Position numbers and translations under genes: made by a program. Shown piece after piece: positions 1 through 4,921 of a DNA stretch of 5,071 nt. The notes below the pieces were generated by a model. The model worked only from the letters and a program-made list of their open reading frames with translations. It did not search any database and was not told the origin of the DNA. The stretch comes from an uncultured Methanobrevibacter sp. (lineage in GTDB: Archaea > Methanobacteriota > Methanobacteria > Methanobacteriales > Methanobacteriaceae): contig NZ_CALCYR010000060.1 of assembly GCF_937906425.1 (NCBI RefSeq), positions 1 through 5,071 on the forward strand. The letters run 5' to 3'. Position 1 is the stretch's first letter. Every line of letters begins with the position of its first letter.

Positions 1-37
1 ATCTACACTCTTTCCCTACACGACGCTCTTCCGATCT
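1..37 (+). other. Illumina sequencing adapter (contaminant)
   Basis: These 37 bases match, from memory, the 3' portion of the Illumina TruSeq universal / read-1 primer, ending in the diagnostic GCTCTTCCGATCT. Their base composition (about half G+C) is unlike everything that follows, and the AT-rich archaeal sequence begins abruptly at position 38. This is untrimmed library adapter at a contig end and should not be annotated biologically. Confidence 0.97.
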
Positions 38-230
38 TAAATTAAAAATTTAATTTAAATTTTTTATAATTCAATTAATTTGATTAATTTTGATTAATTT
101 AAGTTATTTTGATTAGTTTAATTTATTTGAAAGATTTAATATTCAATTTTTAATTATTTTATTAAGAATTTAAAAATTTTAAATTTTTATTTGTAATTTA
201 AGTTTAATAAATTTATAAACAAAATGGAAT
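38..230 (+). promoter_or_regulatory. AT-rich upstream region of fprA with weak TATA-like boxes
   Basis: This is about 190 bases of almost pure A/T with no coding potential. It starts with an inverted repeat (TAAATTAAA at 38-46, TTTAATTTA at 49-57) and then carries two exact tandem copies of TGATTAATTT at 81-100, with degenerate copies on either side. TATA-like boxes occur at 203-210 (TTTAATAA) and 212-219 (TTTATAAA). Either would place transcription initiation only about 0-15 nt before the start codon, giving a very short leader. No box has a convincing BRE, and in such AT-rich DNA these matches are weak evidence. The true promoter could lie further left or beyond the contig end. Confidence 0.35.
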
Positions 231-235
231 GTGAT
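231..235 (+). promoter_or_regulatory. Ribosome binding site deciding the fprA start
   Basis: The GTGAT at 231-235 is complementary to the AUCAC part of the archaeal 16S 3' end (AUCACCUCCU). It is followed by three consecutive in-frame ATG codons at 237, 240 and 243. Only the ATG at 243 leaves a sensible gap (7 nt). The GTG at 231 could itself be read as a start, but then the only Shine-Dalgarno-like sequence would lie inside the gene. Confidence 0.5.
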
Positions 236-242
236 TATGATG

Positions 243-1466
243 ATGAAAGCTGACGCATACAAAGTTGTAGATAATGTCTACTGGGTAGGAGTATTGGACT
301 GGGACATTCGTGACTACCACGGATACACCTTAGACGGTACCACCTATAACTGTTACCTGGTATTTGGTGAAGATAAAGTTGCTTTAATTGATAATGTTTA
401 TCCAGGTAAATCTGAACAGTTCTGGGGAAGAATTTACGATGCTTTTGAAAAGGAAGGCAGGGAAGTCAAGATTGATGTAGTTATTCAAAACCACATTGAA
501 AACGACCATAGCGGTTCCCTTTCAGAAGTTGTTGCAGCATTCCCTGATGTTGAAGTCTATTGTTCCAAAAAGGCAGAGCCTGGTTTGAAAAACCACTTGC
601 CTGAACTTGAAGACTTTGAATTCAATACAGTAAAAACCGGTGATTCCCTTGACATTGGCGGCAAGACCTTTAAATTTGTAAACGCTCCAATGCTTCACTG
701 GCCTGACAGCATGTTTACCATGTTGATGGAAGATGGAATACTCTTTTCAAACGATGCATTCGGTCAACACATCTGTCTTTCCGAAAGATTGGATGTTGAG
801 GTTGATCCTGCAATCCTTACAGAGGCTGCAAGAAAATACTATGCTAACCTAATTACCCTTTCCTCTCCAATGGTTGGAAGAAAAGTTCAGGAATTGGCTG
901 ATTTAGGCTTGGTTGATGAGCTTAAGATGATTGCTCCATGTCACGGTCAAATATTTACAAATCCTAACTTCATCATTGATTTATACACCAAATGGTCTAC
1001 CGGTGCATATGATGAGGACAAGATCACCTTTATCTATGATACAATGCACCATTCCACACAAAGAATGGCTCATGCAATGGCTGAAGGCGTAATGAGTGAA
1101 GGAGTAAAGGTTAAGATGTACTTCATGCATGATGATGACAAGTCAGATGCAGTTACTGATGTGCTTGACTCCAAGGCAATCTTTGTTGGTGCACCTACCA
1201 TGATGAACAATCCTTTCCCTGGAATTGGGGATGTAATGTATTATCTTAACTGTTTAAACTTTGGCATGATTGACCAAAAGAAGGCAGTTGTATTTGGTTC
1301 CAAAGGTTGGGCAGGCGGATCTACAAGAGTGCTTGCAGAAAACCTTGAAGGTGCCGGATTTGAAGTAATTGAACAAAAGGAAATTGACTTCAAGCCTAGT
1401 GATGAAGTATTGGCAGAATGTTATGAATTAGGTAAAAAAGTAGCTCAAATGATTAAAGAAGAATAA
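243..1466 (+). CDS. fprA: F420H2 oxidase (FprA), flavodiiron protein
   Basis: This 407-residue cytoplasmic flavodiiron protein is of the methanogen FprA type, which oxidises two F420H2 to reduce O2 to two waters and so protects a strict anaerobe from oxygen. The N-terminal metallo-beta-lactamase-like domain (about 1-250) shows every expected diiron ligand: H84, E86, D88 and H89 in the HIENDH motif, H152 in LHWPDS, D171 in SNDAFGQH, and H234 in APCHGQ. The methanogen-type N-terminal block DYHGYTLDGTTYN (24-36, including H26) is also present. The C-terminal flavodoxin domain (about 261-407) carries the FMN phosphate loop TMHHST (267-272), GAPTMMNNPFP (317-327) and GSKGWAGG (352-359). Length is normal for the family and no rubredoxin or flavin reductase extension is fused. 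The start at 243 was chosen over in-frame starts at 231, 237 and 240 because it fits the GTGAT ribosome site and the usual MKA-type N-terminus. It is monocistronic here, with a terminator overlapping the stop. The functional assignment is firm; the physiological role is inferred from the family. Confidence 0.96.
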   Translation: MKADAYKVVDNVYWVGVLDWDIRDYHGYTLDGTTYNCYLVFGEDKVALIDNVYPGKSEQFWGRIYDAFEKEGREVKIDVVIQNHIENDHSGSLSEVVAAFPDVEVYCSKKAEPGLKNHLPELEDFEFNTVKTGDSLDIGGKTFKFVNAPMLHWPDSMFTMLMEDGILFSNDAFGQHICLSERLDVEVDPAILTEAARKYYANLITLSSPMVGRKVQELADLGLVDELKMIAPCHGQIFTNPNFIIDLYTKWSTGAYDEDKITFIYDTMHHSTQRMAHAMAEGVMSEGVKVKMYFMHDDDKSDAVTDVLDSKAIFVGAPTMMNNPFPGIGDVMYYLNCLNFGMIDQKKAVVFGSKGWAGGSTRVLAENLEGAGFEVIEQKEIDFKPSDEVLAECYELGKKVAQMIKEE

Positions 1467-1512
1467 TTCTTCTTTTTACTTTTTTTACTTTTTTTACTTT
1501 TATTATTTTTAT
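1455..1512 (+). terminator. fprA terminator: inverted repeat over the stop codon plus T-runs
   Basis: AAAGAAGAAT (1455-1464) and ATTCTTCTTT (1466-1475) form a perfect 10-base inverted repeat around A1465, spanning the last codons and the TAA stop. It is followed by repeated T-runs broken by AC (TTTTTAC, then two TTTTTTTAC units) to about 1512. Oligo-T tracts suffice for termination by archaeal RNA polymerase. The dyad could additionally form a short A/U-rich hairpin, or may be a by-product of Lys-Glu-Glu codons followed by T/C-rich DNA. Confidence 0.65.
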
Positions 1513-1610
1513 TTAATTCTATTTTTTCACTATTTTTTTTAATTTTTATTTTATTTTATTCTTTTTATTTATTTAATTCTGTTTTTTCAGTATTTTTTTT
1601 AATTTTTAAT
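1511..1610 (+). repeat. Two-copy 60-bp tandem repeat downstream of fprA
   Basis: Positions 1511-1550 and 1571-1610 match at 37 of 40 bases with a period of exactly 60; similarity fades on either side. Each copy contains TTTAATTCT, then TTTTTTCA, then TATTTTTTTTAATTTTT. The copies differ by A/G, C/G and T/A substitutions. It looks like a local duplication of T-rich terminator DNA, with no coding content. Confidence 0.7.
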
Positions 1611-1972
1611 CTTATTTTGATTTTTTCATTGATTTTAAATTAATTTATTTAGTTTTTACTATTGTTTTTTAATAAAATTTCCTTCAAGCTTTCAATTATT
1701 AACTCGTTTAACATATTTCATGTAATTTTTCTTCAATTTCATGTAATTTTTAAATCATTGAAAAGACTTATTTTTTCAATAAAATTGAATATTTTACTTT
1801 TTTTACATTTTTACAATTTTTTTGCATTTTGTTAATCAAATTAAATTTTATCAATCTAATTTTATTTTATTAAACAAATTAAATTTTAGATTATTTTTAA
1901 AAATTTTCATTATTTTTTAATTTTATATTTTTTTTAAATTTTTGCAAAATTAAGGAAAAATTGATTTTTTTT
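1611..1972. other. AT-rich intergenic stretch with small direct repeats
   Basis: No credible ORF, RNA gene or promoter was seen. Small structures present are an exact 16-nt direct repeat ATTTCATGTAATTTTT at 1715-1730 and 1736-1751, and an exact 14-nt direct repeat CAAATTAAATTTTA at 1837-1850 and 1875-1888. There is also a small hairpin, TTCAAT/ATTGAA with an AAA loop, at 1775-1789. In DNA this AT-rich, the shorter ones may be chance. The 16-nt repeat at 21-nt spacing is close to two helical turns, so a protein-binding site is possible but unsupported. Confidence 0.5.
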
Positions 1973-1973
1973 A

Positions 1974-1987
1974 GAAAAGTTTAAATA
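1974..1987 (+). promoter_or_regulatory. Candidate archaeal promoter (BRE + TATA) for island A
   Basis: A purine-rich GAAAAG (1974-1979, BRE-like) runs directly into TTTAAATA (1980-1987), a fair match to the archaeal TATA box. Initiation about 25 nt downstream of the box centre would fall near 2007-2012, where the first helix of the structured element begins. That coincidence is the main support, since AT-rich DNA offers many TATA-like matches. Confidence 0.4.
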
Positions 1988-2006
1988 AATTTAATTTAAT
2001 AACTTT

Positions 2007-2105
2007 AAGTGTACTAGTTAGCTCTTAATATTTTTTGCCTTATAAAAAATGTTAATGGATAGTATACTTGTGCTTTTTTTATTTAAGAGCTATCTAGTCG
2101 TTATT
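2007..2105 (+). ncRNA. Candidate structured small RNA A (unrecognised)
   Basis: This roughly 100-nt island (about 27% G+C by hand count over 2011-2100) sits in DNA of much lower G+C. Arms at 2013-2028 and 2083-2098 pair at 15 of 16 positions (one U-U mismatch). Inside, 2025-2036 pairs with 2044-2055 (12 bp, one G-U, loop GCCTTAT). In addition, 2007-2015 pairs with 2061-2069 (9 bp, one G-U). The outer arm shares bases with both inner helices, so the two folds exclude each other. The fold made of the two inner helices is followed by GTGC and T7 (2074-2080), like a terminator. A TATA-like box lies at the right distance upstream and T-rich DNA follows. No ORF fills it and I do not recognise an RNA family. 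Alternatives are a MITE-like remnant with inverted ends (no target duplication seen) or a protein-binding dyad. Confidence 0.45.
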
Positions 2106-2543
2106 ATTTTCTATTTTTTACTTTATTTCTCTTTTTCTTAATTTAGATTACTTATTTTTGTGAATTTAAGTTTTATATTGCTTATTTTTAAGATTTTTAT
2201 TTTTAGTACTTATTTTTTAGAAATTTTTTTTATTCAGTTTGATTATTATTTTATTTTATTTTTTTATTTTTTTTTAATTCTGAATCACTAATTTTCAGAA
2301 TTTTAATTTTAGAATTTTTTTATAAAAAATTTATTTTTAACTTAGTTTAGTTATTTTTTTTAAAAATTTTTCAGAAATTTTTATCATTTTATGTTGTTTC
2401 TGATAATTTTATTGAATGTTTTCCCTATATTTTTCTATTTTTGTTAATATTTTGATGTATTTTGTCAATATAATTCATTAATACTTTTATATTCCTTTTT
2501 TATTAATTTTTCATTGAATTATAAGTTTTTTTATAATTTTTAG
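2106..2543. other. Very T-rich intergenic stretch with one hairpin
   Basis: No gene was found. The + strand is heavily T-skewed; 2221-2280, for example, contains 43 T against 13 A. T-runs at 2113-2140 (TATTTTTTACTTTATTTCTC and following) could end a transcript from island A. A perfect 9-bp inverted repeat AATTCTGAA (2276-2284) / TTCAGAATT (2294-2302) with a 9-nt loop is the only notable dyad; its role is unknown. A shorter TTATCA/TGATAA pair near 2382-2407 is probably chance. Confidence 0.5.
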
Positions 2544-2560
2544 CAAAAACTTTTTATATC
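2544..2560 (+). promoter_or_regulatory. Candidate archaeal promoter (BRE + TATA) for island B
   Basis: CAAAAAC (2544-2550) followed by TTTTTATATC (2551-2560) is a good BRE/TATA arrangement and the most convincing promoter in the gene desert. Initiation about 25 nt downstream of the box centre predicts a 5' end at or near 2581. That is exactly where the 15-bp stem of island B begins. Confidence 0.55.
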
Positions 2561-2580
2561 TTAAAACATATCTTATAAAT

Positions 2581-2735
2581 AAGGACTATTCTAAATTAAA
2601 AATCTTCTTTTAACATATCACCCCCTTTACATATACAAAATTAGTTTTAGATTTTAGGATAGTTCTTGAGGTTACTCTTGATAAAAAATTTACTAACACA
2701 ATTTTGGATGAATATGAACAAAAGAGTAACCTTCA
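2581..2735 (+). ncRNA. Candidate two-stem small RNA B with C5 loop (unrecognised)
   Basis: Stem 1 pairs 2581-2595 with 2653-2667 over 15 consecutive positions. Both non-Watson-Crick pairs are G-U on the + strand (G2584-U2664, U2590-G2658) and would be C-A mismatches on the other strand, which points to a + strand RNA. ATCT/AGAT (2602-2605 with 2649-2652) extends it after a 6-nt bulge. Stem 2, a perfect 11-bp pairing of 2669-2679 with 2722-2732, starts one base later, so the two could stack. The first loop holds ATCACCCCCT (2617-2626), a C-tract remarkable in this DNA and matching the 16S tail AUCACCUCCU at 9 of 10 positions. A BRE/TATA at 2544-2560 predicts a start at about 2581, and T6 at 2759-2764 could end it. 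No known RNA family is recognised. Alternatives are a degraded mobile element or the leader of the doubtful downstream ORF. Confidence 0.5.
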
Positions 2736-2755
2736 TTCTTATCTATTTATTTTCA

Positions 2756-2870
2756 CTATTTTTTACTTATTTTAATTTCTTTAAGCTATTTTTTACTTAT
2801 TTTAATTTTTTTCAGCTATTTTTTACTTATTTAAATTTAATTTTTTTAGCTATTTTTCACTATTTTTAAA
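2756..2870 (+). repeat. 30-bp T-rich tandem repeat, three and a half copies
   Basis: Three copies with an exact 30-base period start at 2756, 2786 and 2816. Each contains CTATTTTTTACTTATTT and then an A/T tail that in the first two copies ends in AAG or CAG. A degenerate partial fourth copy follows at about 2850-2870 (CTATTTTTCACTATTTTT). The period is a multiple of three, so it happens to keep an open frame rich in Phe, Leu and Tyr, but nothing else supports translation. It most likely serves as, or arose by slippage in, a T-rich termination region downstream of island B. Confidence 0.75.
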
Positions 2871-3055
2871 AGATCTTTAACTGTTTTTCAACTTCTTTTT
2901 TTACAAATATTTTTCCTGATTATTTCCCATTTAATATTGTATAAATAAAAAATATAATTATCAAAAGTTTTTTATAATAAAACAAACCCATCTATATTTA
3001 TATGGATAATTTAATCTAGATTTATTAATTATTCTAATAATTTAAATTAATAAAA
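2871..3055. other. AT-rich spacer with palindromes
   Basis: No gene was found. Visible items are a TATA-like TTTATATG at 2997-3004 flanked by CCAT (2988-2991) and ATGG (3002-3005), and a perfect 10-bp palindrome AATCTAGATT at 3013-3022. The palindrome is flanked by ATAATT (3006-3011) and AATTAT (3027-3032), making a loose, not quite symmetrical dyad. Either could be an operator or a promoter for the island at 3056, but there is no independent support. Confidence 0.4.
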
Positions 3056-3135
3056 ATGCCTTATTTGGTCTTGTCGGATTCAAATATGTCATTTTTTAAT
3101 GGAAATGGTCTGTTGTCATCTTAGGCATCTGGACT
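3056..3135 (+). other. GC-richer island C: small RNA or 22-codon ORF
   Basis: About 30 of 80 bases are G or C, against a background with very few. ATGCCT (3056-3061) and AGGCAT (3123-3128) could close a stem. Inside are two short hairpins: 3063-3068 with 3080-3085 (one G-U), and CATT/AATG at 3090-3101. A near-direct repeat, TGGTCTTGTC (3066-3075) against TGGTCTGTTGTC (3106-3117), is also present, and T7 follows at 3137-3143. The same block is open from ATG 3056 to TAG 3122-3124, encoding 22 residues beginning MPYLVLSDSN, with no Shine-Dalgarno sequence. It lies just upstream of the thermosome TATA box, so a regulatory site is a third reading. I do not recognise it. The compositional contrast is clear; the identity is open. 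Confidence 0.4.
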
Positions 3136-3144
3136 GTTTTTTTA

Positions 3145-3180
3145 TTTATATTTATTTAAAGTATTTTAAAATTAAGGAGA
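3145..3180 (+). promoter_or_regulatory. Thermosome promoter and ribosome binding site
   Basis: TTTATATT at 3145-3152 is a good archaeal TATA box. Initiation about 25 nt downstream would be near 3173, giving a leader of only about a dozen bases. AAGGAGA (3174-3180) is a clear Shine-Dalgarno sequence 4 nt before the ATG at 3185, so the start codon is well supported. No specific heat-shock operator was identified. Confidence 0.6.
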
Positions 3181-3184
3181 TATT

Positions 3185-4846
3185 ATGGCACAAATTAATC
3201 AACCAATGTTTATCTTACGTGATGATACTGATAGATTTCAAGGCAGAACCGCTTTGAGAATGAATATTCTTGCCAGTCAGATATTGGCAAGTATTGTAAG
3301 AACTACCCTTGGTCCTAAGGGAATGGACAAGATGTTAGTGGATAAGATGGGTGATGTTGTTGTAACCAATGACGGAGCAACAATCCTTCAGGAAATGGAT
3401 ATTGCACACCCTGCAGCTAAAATGCTTGTTGAAATTGCAAGAAAACAGGAACATATCGTTGGGGATGGAACTACAACCGTAGTTATCATTGCTGGTGAAT
3501 TGCTTAAGAAGGCTCAAGAATTGATTGAGGATGGAACTCCGGTACCAACCATTCTTTTAGGATACAGATTGGCTGTTGCAAAGGCTTTGGAAATTTTATT
3601 CGACATTTCCATTGATGCAAGAGATGAAGAAACCTTGTTTGGAATTGCAAAGACTGCAATGACCGGTAAAGGTTCTGACTATGCAAAGGATGAATTGGCT
3701 GAATTGCTTGTTCAGGCTGCACTCAAGGTTGAGGAAGGAGAAAAACTTGACAAGAAACTTATTAAAATCCACAGAATCAATGGTGGAAGCATTGAGGATT
3801 CTGAAATTGTTGACGGCATTTTCATCGACAAGGGCAGAATGTCTGAAGCAATGCCTGCTGAAGTCCATGATGCAAAGATTGCATTGATGAAATATCCATT
3901 GGAATTGAAGGACCTTGACAATGCAAAGGTTGACTTTACAGATCCTCTTCAAATGCAGGCGTTCCTTGACAATGAGCAAGAAATGCTTAAGGACATCGCT
4001 GACAAGATCATCGATTCCGGATGTAATGTATTGTTCTGTCAAAAGGGTATTGATGATGTTGTTGCACATTACTTGACCAAGGCTGGAGTAATGGCATTCA
4101 AGAGGGTTAAGAATACTGATGTAAAGAGAATCATGAAGGCAACCGGTGCTGAATTGGTTACCAACATTGAAGATTTGACTTCCGATGTATTAGGTACTGC
4201 AGGTTATGTGCATCAGGAAAAGGTATTTGACCAAATATTAACATTCATTGAAGATTGTGAAGATCCTAAGGCAAGCTCCATTTTAATCCGTGGAAGTACA
4301 AGACATGTTTCCTCTGAAATTGAAAGAGCTATGGAAGACGCTTTAGGTGTAGTTGCAGCTACTGTTGAGGATGGAAAAGTAGTTATTGGTGGAGGAGCTC
4401 CTGAAATTGAAATTGCAAGACAACTCAGAGCTTTCGCCAATACTGTAAGTGGAAGAGAACAATTGGCTATTATGGCATTTGCAGAAGCTTTAGAAATTGT
4501 TCCTAAAACCTTGGCGGAAAATGCAGGATTGGATACAATCGATTTGCTTGTTGAATTAAGGGCTTCACATGAGAAGGACATCAACATGGGATTGGATGTA
4601 TTTGAAGGAAAAGTTGTTGATATGAAAGAAAGAGGTGTTGTAGAACCTCAAAGAGTTAAAAAGCAAGCTATTCAATCTGCACAGGAAGCTTGTGAAATGA
4701 TTTTGCGTATTGACGACTTGGTCGCTGCTGCCGGTGCACTTGAAAAAGTTGATGAGGATGAAAACTTAGATAATAGTGGAATGCCTCCTGCACCTGGTAT
4801 GGGTGGAATGGGCGGCATGCCTGGCGGAATGCCTCCTATGATGTAG
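3185..4846 (+). CDS. ths: Thermosome subunit (group II chaperonin)
   Basis: This 553-residue subunit belongs to the archaeal thermosome, the cytosolic double-ring ATP-driven protein-folding machine related to eukaryotic CCT/TRiC. The equatorial ATP-binding domain shows LGPKGM (42-47), NDGATI (62-67) and GDGTTT (93-98). D63 and D94 sit in the nucleotide/Mg site, and GGGA (402-405) lies in the C-terminal equatorial half. D385 in MEDALG is the likely catalytic Asp. The apical domain (about 210-360) includes a lid-type helical protrusion around 245-275, as in group II chaperonins and unlike GroEL. The C-terminus (532-553) is a Gly/Met/Pro-rich GGM tail typical of the family. Length is normal and no frameshift is seen. 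The usual GRDAQ near the N-terminus reads GRTAL here (20-24), so this may be one of several divergent paralogues. I cannot tell whether it is the A, B or another subunit, hence the generic symbol. The start is fixed by AAGGAGA. It is monocistronic, followed by a strong hairpin. Confidence 0.97.
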   Translation: MAQINQPMFILRDDTDRFQGRTALRMNILASQILASIVRTTLGPKGMDKMLVDKMGDVVVTNDGATILQEMDIAHPAAKMLVEIARKQEHIVGDGTTTVVIIAGELLKKAQELIEDGTPVPTILLGYRLAVAKALEILFDISIDARDEETLFGIAKTAMTGKGSDYAKDELAELLVQAALKVEEGEKLDKKLIKIHRINGGSIEDSEIVDGIFIDKGRMSEAMPAEVHDAKIALMKYPLELKDLDNAKVDFTDPLQMQAFLDNEQEMLKDIADKIIDSGCNVLFCQKGIDDVVAHYLTKAGVMAFKRVKNTDVKRIMKATGAELVTNIEDLTSDVLGTAGYVHQEKVFDQILTFIEDCEDPKASSILIRGSTRHVSSEIERAMEDALGVVAATVEDGKVVIGGGAPEIEIARQLRAFANTVSGREQLAIMAFAEALEIVPKTLAENAGLDTIDLLVELRASHEKDINMGLDVFEGKVVDMKERGVVEPQRVKKQAIQSAQEACEMILRIDDLVAAAGALEKVDEDENLDNSGMPPAPGMGGMGGMPGGMPPMM

Positions 4847-4921
4847 ACAAGCTTTTTTGGCCTTCGGCCAAAAAACCTTGACCAAAATCTTGTCGAGTTT
4901 TGCTTCGGGTTTGCTTTTTTT
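4846..4921 (+). terminator. Thermosome hairpin and T-run terminator
   Basis: Immediately after the TAG, TTTTTTGGCC (4853-4862) and GGCCAAAAAA (4866-4875) form a perfect 10-bp stem with a TTC loop. It can be extended past a C-C mismatch by AAG/CTT (4849-4851 with 4877-4879). Alternatively, GACAAG (4846-4851) can pair with CTTGTC (4889-4894) to enclose the whole hairpin. T7 follows at 4915-4921. The stem is far stronger than expected in this genome's spacers. It probably marks the mRNA 3' end, by termination or by protecting against 3' decay. Confidence 0.75.

Noticed and set aside
1511..1888. CRISPR-like array from the direct repeats in the spacer
   Set aside because: The repeats are too few, too AT-rich and irregularly spaced, with no unique spacers between them and no cas genes in the window.
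2007..2735. RNase P RNA or SRP 7S RNA in the desert
   Set aside because: Both islands are far too short and lack the conserved cores of those RNAs.
2666..2869. Open frame of 67 codons from TTG 2666, or 53 codons from ATG 2708, rich in Phe, Leu and Tyr
   Set aside because: The frame exists because of T-rich 30-bp repeats. There is no Shine-Dalgarno sequence, its 5' part overlaps both right-hand stem arms of candidate RNA B, and its composition is that of the spacer. A small membrane peptide cannot be excluded but is not supported.
3070..3095. tRNA T-loop-like ATTCAAAT
   Set aside because: There is no T-stem, acceptor stem or anticodon arm around it.
3053..3140. Box C/D guide RNA on the minus strand of island C
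   Set aside because: An AAGATGA resembles box C with one mismatch, but no proper CTGA D or D' box is present and the boxes do not pair into a k-turn.
3335..4587. Open frames on the minus strand and in another + frame inside the thermosome gene
   Set aside because: They are shadows of a well-supported coding sequence, with no ribosome sites and no recognisable motifs.
4853..4875. UUCG tetraloop in the thermosome terminator
   Set aside because: The register that would put UUCG in the loop creates a C-C mismatch below it; the perfect stem leaves a TTC triloop instead.
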